Assembly: GCA_963836015.1 (NCBI GenBank) | Contig: CAWIIF010000012.1 | Location: 124,001 to 188,000, forward strand | Direction of reading: 5' to 3' | From: CAWCDJ01 sp963836015 | GTDB taxonomy: Bacteria; Acidobacteriota; Terriglobia; Bryobacterales; Bryobacteraceae | Length of the DNA stretch: 64,000 nucleotides | Part shown: in pieces, positions 1 through 8,800 of the stretch | Layout of the letters: each line of letters opens with the position of its first letter | Position numbering within the stretch: position 1 is the first letter of the stretch | Notes under the pieces: model-generated | What the model was told of the DNA's origin: nothing | Database searches by the model: none | Seen by the model: the letters and a program-made list of their open reading frames with translations, nothing else | Position numbers and translations under genes: made by a program

Positions 1-338
1 GCGTCCCGTCGGGGCGGACCACGGCGGAAGTGGTCGGCGATCCGTCGCTCGCACAATAGCGCGCCATCGACGACCCGTTCCGTGCCGAGAACGACCGCGA
101 GATTTGCTTTCGCGGCGGCCGATTGAATGGCGGACCAGGCGCGTTCGAGGAACACCGGGTCGGTGGGCGGCACGAGCTTCCCCATGCCGCGGTAGCCGGG
201 CACGAAGCATTCCGGAAAGCAGATGATGCCGGCGCGCTCGACGGACGCCTGCGCGATGGCGTGTTCAGCCAACCCGATCGACTCCTCGGGGGTCGCCGGG
301 TACTGGAGATTGGCGAGCGCGATTCGGAACAGGCTCAT
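1..338 (-). CDS. Nitrilase/carbon-nitrogen hydrolase, partial (window edge), possibly frameshifted
   Basis: The N-terminal ~100 residues of a carbon-nitrogen hydrolase; the rest lies outside the window. Visible are the opening beta strand (MSLFRIALANLQYP) and the segment IICFPECFVPGYRG, where the Glu matches the first catalytic residue of the nitrilase Glu-Lys-Cys triad, followed by VVLGTERVVDGAL. Family members hydrolyse nitriles, amides or carbamoyl compounds; the substrate cannot be told. The ATG at 338-336 overlaps the stop of the upstream marR gene (ATGA), so it is the last visible gene of a three-gene operon. Near base 60 the reading frame stops looking like the family (LLCERRIADHFRR), while another frame gives TSAVVRPDGT, a typical next strand. 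A frameshift or sequencing error is possible. Confidence 0.72.
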   Translation of the reverse strand, partial: MSLFRIALANLQYPATPEESIGLAEHAIAQASVERAGIICFPECFVPGYRGMGKLVPPTDPVFLERAWSAIQSAAAKANLAVVLGTERVVDGALLCERRIADHFRRGPPRRD

Positions 339-811
339 GCTTCCTCCTCCCGCAGGGCCTGCGCGGTCTGAGCGACGGCGCGGAATAGCTGAAACATCTT
401 GTCCCACTGGCCGGCGGTCATCCGCGACCGCAGTTGATCCTGCGCCTTCTTCCATTCCCGCTTGGCCACGGCCAGCCGCTCGCGCCCCGCGGCGGTCAGG
501 GTGAACTGGCGCTCGCGCCTGTCGGTCCCGATGGAAGATTCGATCCACCCGTTGCGTTCCAGCAGCTTGAGATTGCGAGAGACGGTTGTCTTGTCGAGCG
601 CATACCGGCGCCCCAGGTCAGCCTGACTGTCGGAGCCGAGCTTTTCGAGCGTCATCATCAGCGCAAACTGCGGAGCCTCCATGCCGCTGCTCCGCAATCT
701 GCTGTCATACAGTTGGGTCAGCACGCGGGCGAGCTGGCGTGAGGTGGCGCACGCACACGGCAAGTCTGTCAGGGCCGGGGGAGTCGATTCAGGCGGCCGT
801 AGACGTTTCAT
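335..811 (-). CDS. MarR-family transcriptional regulator
   Basis: A 158-residue winged-helix regulator of the MarR family, which bind palindromic operators as dimers and usually lose affinity on binding a small ligand. The domain is recognisable from residue ~25: a dimerisation helix (SRQLARVLTQLYDSRLR), the recognition region (SQADLGRRYALDKTTVSRNL) and the wing (GWIESSIGTDRRERQFTLT). The ATG at 811-809 was chosen because it overlaps the upstream stop (ATGA) and because upstream codons are not family-like, although the frame stays open to 1012. It lies between an exported protein and a nitrilase-like enzyme, and an imperfect palindrome overlaps the -10 of the operon promoter, so autoregulation is likely. 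Confidence 0.9.
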   Translation of the reverse strand: MKRLRPPESTPPALTDLPCACATSRQLARVLTQLYDSRLRSSGMEAPQFALMMTLEKLGSDSQADLGRRYALDKTTVSRNLKLLERNGWIESSIGTDRRERQFTLTAAGRERLAVAKREWKKAQDQLRSRMTAGQWDKMFQLFRAVAQTAQALREEEA

Positions 812-1233
812 GGCCGGCGACTGTCCTTTGCCGGAGGCGCCTGCTCCTGGATCAGCAGGCGAAGCGGCGTCAGCGGGCCAAGCCCCGTATACTCGAGGTC
901 CACCAGGTTGGATTTGGCGAGGGGCAACGCGTCCATGAGGGCCTTGGCCTCCGCGACCGTACTGCAGTTCATGATGAAGACAACGCCGCGGCCGTCGCTC
1001 CGTGCATACCACTGTTGAATCTTCCCATCGAGGTATAGCCTGACGGTGGCGCGGACCTCATCCGGCAGAATCCTCATGACCTGTGCCCGATCCACACCGG
1101 GCTTGATCGTGAGATTGGTGAGGATCGCGGTGGGCGGCGCGGCAGGCGGGGCCTGTGCAGAGAGCGGCGCGGCCGGGATCAGCAGAATCGCCATCGCGAT
1201 GATGATCGTGAACCAGTAACGGTCGATGTTCAT
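808..1233 (-). CDS. Small exported protein with muconolactone-isomerase/YciI-like fold
   Basis: A 141-residue protein with a Sec signal peptide (about residues 1-26, ending PLSAQA). The mature part contains QWYARSDGRGVVFIMN, an AEAKALMDALPL helix and a closing strand LGPLTPLRLLI. This resembles the dimeric alpha/beta (ferredoxin-like) proteins of the muconolactone isomerase and YciI group. That similarity is by eye only and no enzymatic function is claimed. First gene of the leftward operon, followed at once by marR with a 4-base overlap. A weak AAAGGA lies about 12 bases before the ATG. Confidence 0.8.
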   Translation of the reverse strand: MNIDRYWFTIIIAMAILLIPAAPLSAQAPPAAPPTAILTNLTIKPGVDRAQVMRILPDEVRATVRLYLDGKIQQWYARSDGRGVVFIMNCSTVAEAKALMDALPLAKSNLVDLEYTGLGPLTPLRLLIQEQAPPAKDSRRP

Positions 1234-1255
1234 GTAAGAGGAGTCCTTTCTTGAA

Positions 1256-1273
1256 TGGTAGTATATACAACTA
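1256..1273. promoter_or_regulatory. Candidate MarR operator
   Basis: An 18-base imperfect inverted repeat, TAGTTGTATATACTACCA on the minus strand, with 7 of 9 half-site positions matching. It covers the -10 element of the operon promoter. Size and placement suit autorepression by the MarR protein encoded by the second gene of the operon. Binding is inferred. Confidence 0.55.
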
Positions 1274-1288
1274 ATGTGAACAGGTCAA
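1260..1288 (-). promoter_or_regulatory. Sigma-70-type promoter of the marR operon
   Basis: On the minus strand TTGACC (1288-1283) is separated by exactly 17 bases from TATACT (1265-1260). Each hexamer matches the housekeeping consensus at 5 of 6 positions. It points at the ATG at 1233 about 27 bases away. Confidence 0.75.
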
Positions 1289-1325
1289 TCGGAACAGTTT
1301 GGGGATTTCGTAGCCTGTCACCGAA

Positions 1326-2891
1326 TTAAAGGTCGCGCTTGGCGAGCTTGGCGGCGAGGTATTCGGAAGAGCGCATGGCCAGCGACAGAATGGTCAGCGT
1401 GGGATTCTGCGAGCCGCCGGAGACGAAGGCGCTGCCGTCCATCACGAAGAGATTCTTCACATCGTGCGACTGGTTGAACCCGTTCAACACGGATGTCTTT
1501 GGATCGGTGCCCATGCGGCAGGTGCCCAGCTCGTGAATGCTCTCGCCGGGCGGGACCATGCGGGCGTGGCTGGCGATGACTTCGAAACCGGCGCCGCGGC
1601 AGATCTCGGAGGCCGTGGCGGTGGCGTCGCGCGCCATCTCGTGCTCGTTGTCGGTGTAGCGATGCTCGATGTGCAGCGACGGAATGCCCCACTCGTCCTT
1701 GACCTCGGGGTCGATGCGGACATGGTTTTCACGGCGCGGAAGCACTTCGCCCATGGTGGTCAAGTTGAAGCCGGCGTTGTATGTGTCCGCCAGTTCGCGG
1801 TCGAGCGCCGATCCGTAGAGCGGGAAGTACCGGGCGTCGGGCGTGCCGCCGCTCGAAAAGTCGAAGGCGTAGCCGCGCAGGAATTTCTTCTCTCCGGGCT
1901 TGAGGTTGCGGAAGCGCGGGATGTATCCGCCGCCGCCCATCAGGTTGCCCGGACCTTTGCCGCCGCGCGCTTCGGGCACTACGCACTGCACGCAGTCCTT
2001 CACGTAGAACTGGTCGAACAGGTAATGTCCCAGGACGCCGCTCGAGTTGGCGAGGCCGTTCGAGTTCAGCAGCAGGCGCGTGGATTCCAGGGTGGACGCG
2101 CCGACGATGAGGACGCGCGCGGGGGCGCGATAGTCGCGCTTCGAATGCCGGTCGAGGAAGTGGACTCCATTGACCAGGCCGGTATTGCGATCGACCGTGA
2201 TTTCGCGGGCGACGGCGTTGGGCACGATGGTGAGCTTGCCGGTGGCGAGGGCCGGGGGGAGCAGCAGGTTGGCCGAGCTCGCCAGCGCTCCGGTGGCGCG
2301 GCGCGACTTGGTGGTGGGCACGCCCTGCTTGCGGGCCGAGGCGATGAACCGCTGGACGCTCAGGCTGTCGGCGGAGTTGTCCTCGAGGAAGATTCCGTCG
2401 GGGAGCTGCGGGAAACCCTCGCGGCGCCCGGCCACGCGGAAGAGCGGCTCCACGCGGTCGTAGTACGGGGCGAGATCGGCGTAGGAGACGGGCCAGTTAT
2501 CGCCGAAGCCATCGTGGTCCTTACCCTTGAATTCGAAGTCGCTGAGACGCCAGGAGGCGCGGCCCCAACGGAGGGTGCGGCCTCCGATCAGGCGGATGCG
2601 CACCCAATAATACGGGTCGCCGGGAGGATAGGAGTAAGGATTCTGCTTTTCGTCGGCCCACAGGTTGGCGTCGAATTCGGATGCCTGGGTGATGTGGGGG
2701 AAGCGTCCGGGGCGGCCGAACCCGCGATAGGGAAGGTCGTAGACAGCGCGGAGTTTGCGGCCGTGCTCGAAATCGAGGGGCGGGCCGGCATCCAGCATCA
2801 GACAGCGAACGCCCAGGCGGGTGAGAGTGTAGGCGGCCATGCCGCCGGAAGCGCCCGAGCCGATGATGACTACGTCGTAATCGGCTTCCAC
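1326..2891 (-). CDS. GMC-family FAD-dependent oxidoreductase
   Basis: A 521-residue flavoprotein of the glucose-methanol-choline oxidoreductase family, which oxidises alcohols or sugar hydroxyls. The N terminus carries the FAD dinucleotide-binding motif VVIIGSGASGG. The C terminus has the family's catalytic region: His in SIHELGTCRMG and Asn in GGSQNPTLTI, plus LFVMDGSAF. It resembles the membrane-linked dehydrogenase branch (gluconate or glucoside dehydrogenase FAD subunit), but no small subunit or cytochrome gene is adjacent. I chose the GTG at 2891 because the Rossmann strand begins 6 codons later and a TGATAGCTT extended -10 ends 7 bases upstream. An ATG at 2969 would overlap the divergent gene. 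Confidence 0.88.
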   Translation of the reverse strand: MEADYDVVIIGSGASGGMAAYTLTRLGVRCLMLDAGPPLDFEHGRKLRAVYDLPYRGFGRPGRFPHITQASEFDANLWADEKQNPYSYPPGDPYYWVRIRLIGGRTLRWGRASWRLSDFEFKGKDHDGFGDNWPVSYADLAPYYDRVEPLFRVAGRREGFPQLPDGIFLEDNSADSLSVQRFIASARKQGVPTTKSRRATGALASSANLLLPPALATGKLTIVPNAVAREITVDRNTGLVNGVHFLDRHSKRDYRAPARVLIVGASTLESTRLLLNSNGLANSSGVLGHYLFDQFYVKDCVQCVVPEARGGKGPGNLMGGGGYIPRFRNLKPGEKKFLRGYAFDFSSGGTPDARYFPLYGSALDRELADTYNAGFNLTTMGEVLPRRENHVRIDPEVKDEWGIPSLHIEHRYTDNEHEMARDATATASEICRGAGFEVIASHARMVPPGESIHELGTCRMGTDPKTSVLNGFNQSHDVKNLFVMDGSAFVSGGSQNPTLTILSLAMRSSEYLAAKLAKRDL

Positions 2892-2898
2892 TCTAGTG

Positions 2899-2907
2899 AA
2901 GCTATCA
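2899..2907 (-). promoter_or_regulatory. Extended -10 before the GMC oxidoreductase
   Basis: TGATAGCTT on the minus strand (2907-2899) fits TGn-TANNNT and ends 7 bases before the GTG start. No Shine-Dalgarno sequence is present, so the mRNA may be leaderless. Confidence 0.4.
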
Positions 2908-2944
2908 CAATCCTGTAGAATCGATGCTGGCGGTAACAAACCAC

Positions 2945-4294
2945 ATGCCCGATCGCTACTCGAGATCATCCGTTGAACTGGACGTCACGGCCGGGGAACA
3001 GCCCTCCCGCGCCGTCGAGGACGAAGACACGCCGTTCCGCATTTTGCTGGTGGGAGACTTCAGCGGCCGCGCCAACCGCGGCCTGGCGGCGCACATCGCG
3101 GGCCGCAGGCCCAGGGCAGTCGATTCCGATAATCTGGACGAGGTTCTCGCGGCGATGGAGGCCGGCCTGCGCCTGCCCCAGGGAGCCGTGCGGTTCCGGG
3201 GGCTGGACGACTTCCACCCCGATCAGCTCTACTCCCAGATGGCCGTATTCAGGCAACTGTCGGAAGCGCGGACGAACCCTCCGGCGGCGCCGCCCCCGCC
3301 GCCTCCGCCCCGGGCGGCCTCGGCAAAATCGGACCGGGAACTGGGTCGCGATCTGCTCGAAGGCATGCTGGCCCACGAGGAAGAGACGTCGGCGCGCGCG
3401 GCGGCGGAACCGGGGGGCCTGGCGGACTTTATCGAGCGGGTCATGACGCCGCACCTGGAGGAACGGAAAGACCCGAGGCGCATGGAATGGGCGGCGAAGG
3501 TGGATGAGGCGGCGGGCGAGCAAATGCGTGCGATTCTGCACCATCCCGATTTTCAGGCGCTCGAAGCGATCTGGAACTCAGCGGCGCAACTGGTCAGAAA
3601 GCTGCAGCCGGACACGGACCTGAAGATTTACCTGCTGGATGCGACGCTCGAGGAGCTTACCTCCGACGGCGGCGCGGCGGCATTTGCCGGAGACTGGGCC
3701 GTGATCGCGGGCCATTTCGTCTTCGGGCAGGGCGCGGAAGACGCGGCGCGGCTGCGTTTGCTGGGCCGCATGGCCGCCCAGGCGCGCGCCCCATTTCTAG
3801 CCGAGGCATTGCCGCCGGAAGAAGCGGAATCGGGGCCGGGGTGGAACGAACTTGCCCGGTCGGCGGAGGCGCGGTGGATCGGCCTCGCGCTGCCGCGGAT
3901 TCTGCTGCGGCTGCCGTATGGGAAGTCCACCTCGGCCATCGAGTCGTTCGCGTTCGAAGAGATGCCGGAGAGCGTGCACCCGCATTATCTATGGGGAAGT
4001 CCCGGGTTCTTCTGCGCGGGCCTGCTGGGGGAAGCGTTCCGGGATGGAGGCTGGGATTTACGGCCGGAGCGGCACCGGCAAATCGGCGGGCTGCCGGTGC
4101 ATGTGTACCGGGCCGACGGGCAATCGGTGTCGAAGCCCTGCGCCGAAATCGCCATGGCGGAAAGCGACGCGGAGTTCCTGCTGGATCGCGGCCTGATGCC
4201 CATGGCTTCGGTGCGCGATACGGATTCGGTGCTGCTGGTGCGGTGGCAATCGATCGCGACACCGGCGGCCAGGCTGGCGGGGCGCTGGAGTTAG
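2945..4294 (+). CDS. Orphan TssB-TssC-like contractile sheath fusion protein
   Basis: A 449-residue protein joining two sheath-like parts. Residues ~30-110 resemble the small sheath protein TssB/VipA (PFRILLVGDFSGR, VDSDNLDEVL, GLDDFHPDQLY). A proline-rich linker follows (a run of seven prolines). The rest resembles the large subunit TssC/VipB: LADFIERVMTPHL, HHPDFQALEAIWNSAAQLV, ALPRILLRLPYGK, FAFEEMPE, YLWGSPGFFCAGLL and a closing CAEIAMAESDAEFLLDRGLMPM. It is shorter than a full TssC (~500 residues), and no other type VI secretion gene is nearby. Its role is unknown; sheath assembly is only inferred from similarity. The ATG at 2945 is preferred; an in-frame ATG at 2924 is the alternative. 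Confidence 0.8.
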   Translation: MPDRYSRSSVELDVTAGEQPSRAVEDEDTPFRILLVGDFSGRANRGLAAHIAGRRPRAVDSDNLDEVLAAMEAGLRLPQGAVRFRGLDDFHPDQLYSQMAVFRQLSEARTNPPAAPPPPPPPRAASAKSDRELGRDLLEGMLAHEEETSARAAAEPGGLADFIERVMTPHLEERKDPRRMEWAAKVDEAAGEQMRAILHHPDFQALEAIWNSAAQLVRKLQPDTDLKIYLLDATLEELTSDGGAAAFAGDWAVIAGHFVFGQGAEDAARLRLLGRMAAQARAPFLAEALPPEEAESGPGWNELARSAEARWIGLALPRILLRLPYGKSTSAIESFAFEEMPESVHPHYLWGSPGFFCAGLLGEAFRDGGWDLRPERHRQIGGLPVHVYRADGQSVSKPCAEIAMAESDAEFLLDRGLMPMASVRDTDSVLLVRWQSIATPAARLAGRWS

Positions 4295-4297
4295 GGT

Positions 4298-5236
4298 CTA
4301 AAGCGGGATCCGCGATTTGTTGGACTCCAGCCACTGGTCGAAATTCTGCAGGCGCGGATTGAGGGAGCGGGAGAATTCCACGCTGCGGGCGCCGCAGAAG
4401 GCGTCGTTGAAATCGCGCTTGAACTGGAACATATTGCCCAGGTCGTCGGCGCCGGGGAATCCGAAGCCGCGGTAGACTTCGGGCGGGACGGCGTTGTAGA
4501 CGACCTCGCGGCCCAGAGCGCGAGTGAAGGCGCCGGCCATCTCGCTGCCGGTCAGGTGTTCACCCGCGACACCGACGGTCCTCCCGATGTAGGCGTCCCC
4601 GGCCTTGAAGATCCCGTAGGCGCACCCGCCGATATCTTCGGCGGCGATGCCGGGCAATTTCCGGTCGCCCATCGGGAAGGTGATGGCGAGTTTCCCATCC
4701 GGTCCCGGTTGGGGACCCATGCCGAAGTTGATGAAGTTATCCCAATAGAAGGAAGTCAGCAGGAAAGTCGTGGGGACTCCCTGTTCGGTAAAGAAGTGAT
4801 TGGATTCTCCCTTAGCGTCCAAGTGTGGAACCTTATACTTACCCATAAGGGTGGGCATGCGGTTATCGTCGAGCGGCACCCACAGGCGGGTATCTTCGAG
4901 GGTGGACCAGATGACGTGCTTCAGGCCCGCTTTTTTGGCGGCCCGCGCCATGGCCGCGGCCTGCGCCATTTCCTTCTCCGGCGAAAAGTGGGTCCAGTAA
5001 AATGTGACGCAATAGGCGGCGTATGCACCCTGGAAGGCGCGTTCCATGCTGGCTTCGTCGTCGACATCGGCGGCGACCACTTCGACGCCGAGCTCCCTGG
5101 CCTTGTCGGAATCCGGGTCGCGGGCGATCGCGCGCGCCCGGAACCCGCCTTTCGGGTCGTTCCGAATGGTACGAATCAGTCCGCCGCCCTGCGCTCCCGT
5201 TGCACCTACGACCGCGATTGTTCTCGGCTCTGACAT
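4298..5236 (-). CDS. NmrA-family NAD(P)-binding protein
   Basis: A 312-residue atypical short-chain dehydrogenase of the NmrA/HSCARG group. The N-terminal glycine-rich motif VVGATGAQGGGLIR and the basic patch RARAIARDPDSDKA fit NADP(H) binding; VEVVAADVDDEASMERAF and the EKEMAQAAAMARAAKKAG helix follow the usual order. Members often act as redox sensors or lack catalysis because the SDR Tyr-Lys pair is absent; none is evident here. AAGGAG sits about 8 bases before the ATG. It converges on the TssBC-like gene with only 3 bases between stops. Confidence 0.85.
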   Translation of the reverse strand: MSEPRTIAVVGATGAQGGGLIRTIRNDPKGGFRARAIARDPDSDKARELGVEVVAADVDDEASMERAFQGAYAAYCVTFYWTHFSPEKEMAQAAAMARAAKKAGLKHVIWSTLEDTRLWVPLDDNRMPTLMGKYKVPHLDAKGESNHFFTEQGVPTTFLLTSFYWDNFINFGMGPQPGPDGKLAITFPMGDRKLPGIAAEDIGGCAYGIFKAGDAYIGRTVGVAGEHLTGSEMAGAFTRALGREVVYNAVPPEVYRGFGFPGADDLGNMFQFKRDFNDAFCGARSVEFSRSLNPRLQNFDQWLESNKSRIPL

Positions 5237-5361
5237 ATATTCCGCTCCTTAACTGGCTTTATTCTTGGTTGCCGGAGCCTATGGAATCAACTGTTCTTTC
5301 GATAGTTCCGGCTTCCGGCAAGTGTAACCTGGAACCTTTCCGCAACGCCTAAGCTGTCACT

Positions 5362-5751
5362 ATGACCAAAAAGCTGCTTTTTGTAACGACCCTTCTGCTT
5401 GTCGTGGCCTTCGCCGCTATGGCGGCCGATGTGTCCGGCAAGTGGACCTATGAACAGGCAGGAAGAAACGGCGGCCCCGCCCGCCAGGTGACCATCACGC
5501 TCAAGGCGGACGGCTCGACCCTGACGGGTTCCGTTCCCGGGATGCGCGATGCTCCGCCGGTCGAGATCACCAACGGTAAAGTCGACGGCGACAACGTGTC
5601 CTTCGAAGTGAAGCGGGAGTTCAACGGCAATACCATGGTTTCGAAGTACGAAGGCAAGGTGAGCGGCGACGAGATGAAGCTCAAGATCACTCGCGAAACG
5701 CAGAACGGGCCGATGACCAACGAAGTGACCGCCAAGCGGTCGACCACCTAG
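5362..5751 (+). CDS. Small exported beta-rich protein of unknown function
   Basis: A 129-residue protein with a clear Sec signal peptide (MTKKLLFVTTLLLVVAFAAM, cleavage near AMAA-DVSG). The mature part is short alternating beta strands (SGKWTYEQ, ADGSTLTGSVPG, DNVSFEVKREF, KYEGKVSGDEMKLKITR), suggesting a lipocalin-like or barrel fold. Similar small exported proteins are common in Acidobacteria. A TAAGCT hexamer ends 6 bases before the ATG and no Shine-Dalgarno is seen. A terminator hairpin follows, so it is probably monocistronic. I do not recognise a function. Confidence 0.78.
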   Translation: MTKKLLFVTTLLLVVAFAAMAADVSGKWTYEQAGRNGGPARQVTITLKADGSTLTGSVPGMRDAPPVEITNGKVDGDNVSFEVKREFNGNTMVSKYEGKVSGDEMKLKITRETQNGPMTNEVTAKRSTT

Positions 5752-5777
5752 TACGCAGAGTAGCGACACTGTTTTTC

Positions 5778-5820
5778 CGGCGGCATCTCCGCGATTCCTG
5801 CGGAGGGCCGCCGTTTGTCT
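5778..5820 (+). terminator. Rho-independent terminator after the small exported protein
   Basis: CGGCGGC (5778-5784) pairs with GCCGCCG (5807-5813), and CTCCGC (5787-5792) pairs with GCGGAG (5800-5805), around a 7-base loop. A T-rich tail TTTGTCT follows. Confidence 0.7.
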
Positions 5821-5841
5821 TTATGATAGGTAAAGCTCGCC

Positions 5842-8800
5842 ATGTGGATCGTCCAACTTGCGCTGCGCCGGCCCTACACGTTTGTGATCATGGCCTTGCT
5901 GATCGTGATCCTGGGCGCGGTAGCGGTTTACCGCATGCCCACCGACATCTTTCCCGAGATCAACATCCCGGTGGTGAGCGCCATCTGGACATACAGCGGC
6001 GTGTCGCCGGAGGAGATGGCGGAGGTGATCACGGTGCGGTGCGAGCGTGCGTTCACGGTCATGGTGAACGATATCGACCGCATCGAATCGCAGTCGCTGC
6101 CGGGGCTGGCCGTGATCCGCGTCTATTTCCACCCCAATGCGCGGATCGACGCGGCGGTGGCGCAGATGTCGGCGGCCTCGCAATCCGTGCTGAAATCGCT
6201 GCCGACCGGAATTACGCCTCCGAACATCATTCAATATAACGCCTCTAGCGTGCCCATCCTGCAACTCGGCATCTCGAGCGACGTGCTGCCGGAGCAGCAG
6301 CTCTACGACCTGGGCTACAACTTCATCCGCACCCAGATGGCGAACGTGCAGGGGGCCAGCTTTCCACTGCCCTACGGCGGCAAGCCGCGGCAGGTATCGG
6401 TGGACCTGAATCCAAAGGCGCTGTACGCGCAAGGGCTCTCGGCCAGCGACGTGGTGGATGCGATTAACTCGCAGAGCGTGATCCTGCCTTCGGGAACGGT
6501 GAAGATCGGCGCCGGCGAATACTCCGTACAGTTGAACGGCGAGCCGGACGTGGCGGCGGCCTTCAACCGGCTGCCGATCCGGCAGACCGGCGGCGCCACG
6601 GTATTCGTAGGCGACGTGGCGAACGTGCGCGACGGCTACGCGGTGCAGACCAACATCGTGCGGCACAACGGATCGCGGGCGGCTCTGCTGACGGCGCTCA
6701 AGAATGGGGGAGCCTCCACCCTGGACATCGTGGAAAAGCTGAAGGCGATGCTGCCGCGAATCCGCTCGACGCTGCCACCCTCGCTGCGCCTGAAGTTGAT
6801 GTTCGACCAGTCGGTATTCGTGCGTGCGGCCATCCAGGGGGTGATCCGGGAAGCGATCATCGCGGCGGGGCTGACGGGGCTGATGATCCTGCTGTTCCTG
6901 GGGAGCTGGCGCAGCACGATCATCGTGTGTGTTTCGATCCCCCTCTCGATCCTGGCGTCGCTCGCGATTTTGAACCTGATGGGCGAGACGATCAACGTCA
7001 TGACGCTGGGCGGCCTGGCGCTGGCGGTCGGAATCCTGGTAGACGATGCGACAGTGACCATCGAGAACATCCACCGCAATTTCGGACTGGGCAAGCCGAT
7101 CGTTCGCGCGATCATGGATGGGGCGATGCAGATCGCCACGCCGGCATTCGTTTCCACCCTGTGTATCTGCATCGTTTTTGTGCCGGTGATCTTCCTGACC
7201 GGCACGGCGCAATACCTGTTCACGCCGCTGGCGCTGGCGGTGGTGCTGGCAATCGCGGCATCCTACGTCCTTTCGCGAACGCTGGTTCCCACCATGGTCC
7301 GGTACCTGCTGGCGGGTGAGGCGGAGCAATCGCACGGCGAAGAAGCCGATGCACGAAATCTCTTCCAGCGGCAGTTCGAACGGATGCGCGCGGGCTACCG
7401 GACGCTGCTGGCCTCGGCGCTGGCGCATCGCGGGTTGGTGGCCGCGGCGTTCGTCCTGATCTGCGGCGCGTGCCTGGGGCTCACTCCTTTTCTGGGCCAG
7501 GATTTCTTCCCGCAGGTGGATTCCGGCCAGATCCGTCTGCACGTGCGCGCGCCCGCTACCACGCGTATCGAGGAAACGGAGCAATACTTCGCCGCGGTGG
7601 AGAAGAGCATCCGACAGGTGATTCCGCCACAGGAATTGACGGACATGGTAGACAACATCGGGCTGCCGTATTCCGGCGTGAACCTGGCGATGAGCGACAG
7701 CGCAACCATCGGGCCGTTCGACGGCGAGATCCTGGTCTCGCTGCGGGCGGGCGAGCACGGCTCGACGTGGGATTACGTGCGGCGTTTGCGGCGCCTGCTC
7801 AACCGCGAGTATCCGGAGCTGACTTTCTTCTTCCAGCCGGCCGATATCGTGGGGCAGATCCTGAATTTCGGATTGCCCGCGCCGATCGACGTGCAGGTGG
7901 TGGGCCCGCTGGCGAACGGGCCGGCGAACTACGCCCTGGCGCGAGAGATCACGCGACGCATGGCGCGCATTCCGGGCGCGGTGGACGTGCATACGCACCA
8001 GGTGGCGAATGTCCCGCAGCTCCGGTTCGAGGTGGACCGCACGCGCGCGCGGCAGCTCGGCCTTTCGCAGAGAGACGTGGCGAACAGCCTGCTGATCGCG
8101 CTATCCTCGAGCGCACAGATTTCCCCGAACTACTGGATCAACCCGCGCAATAGCGTGGATTATCCGATCAGCGTGATGGTTCCGCAGTATCGCGTGGATT
8201 CGACCGCGGCGCTGCTGCGCACGCCGGTTCACGCGTCGGGTAAGCCCGCCCCGCAGATGCTCACCAACGTCGGGAGGCTGGAGCGCGGCACCATGCCCTC
8301 GGTGGTCAATCACTACAACGTGCAGCCGGTCTACGACGTGTTCGCGAACGTGCAGGATCGCGACCTGGGAGCCGTGGCAGGCGACACCGACCGCGTGCTG
8401 CGCGACCTGACCCCCAAGCTGCCGAAGGGCAGCTTCTTCGAGACGCGCGGGCAGGTCGCCACCATGCGCAGCTCGTTCCGGGGGCTGGGAATCGGCCTGG
8501 TGTTTGCGATCGTGCTGGTATATTTCGTGATGGTGGTGAACTTCCAGTCCTGGCTCGATCCATTCATCATTCTGATGGCGCTGCCGGGAGCGCTTTCGGG
8601 AATCGTGCTGATGCTGTTCGTCACCCAGACCACGCTCAACGTGCCGTCGCTGATGGGTGCGATCATGAGCATCGGGGTGGCTACGGCCAACAGCATATTG
8701 CTGGTGAACTTCGCCAACGACCTGCGCGAGACCGGATCGGAGGCTCTGCCGGCGGCGCTCGAGGCCGGGTTCACCAGGCTGCGGCCGGTATTGATGACGG

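Noticed and set aside
5821..7998. A 725-codon open frame antisense to the RND permease gene
   Set aside because: Its translation is Arg/His/Gln-rich with no domain, and the plus strand encodes an unmistakable RND pump. Long antisense frames are expected in GC-rich coding DNA; the same holds for those opposite murD/mraY (39655-41745) and murC (44166-45785).
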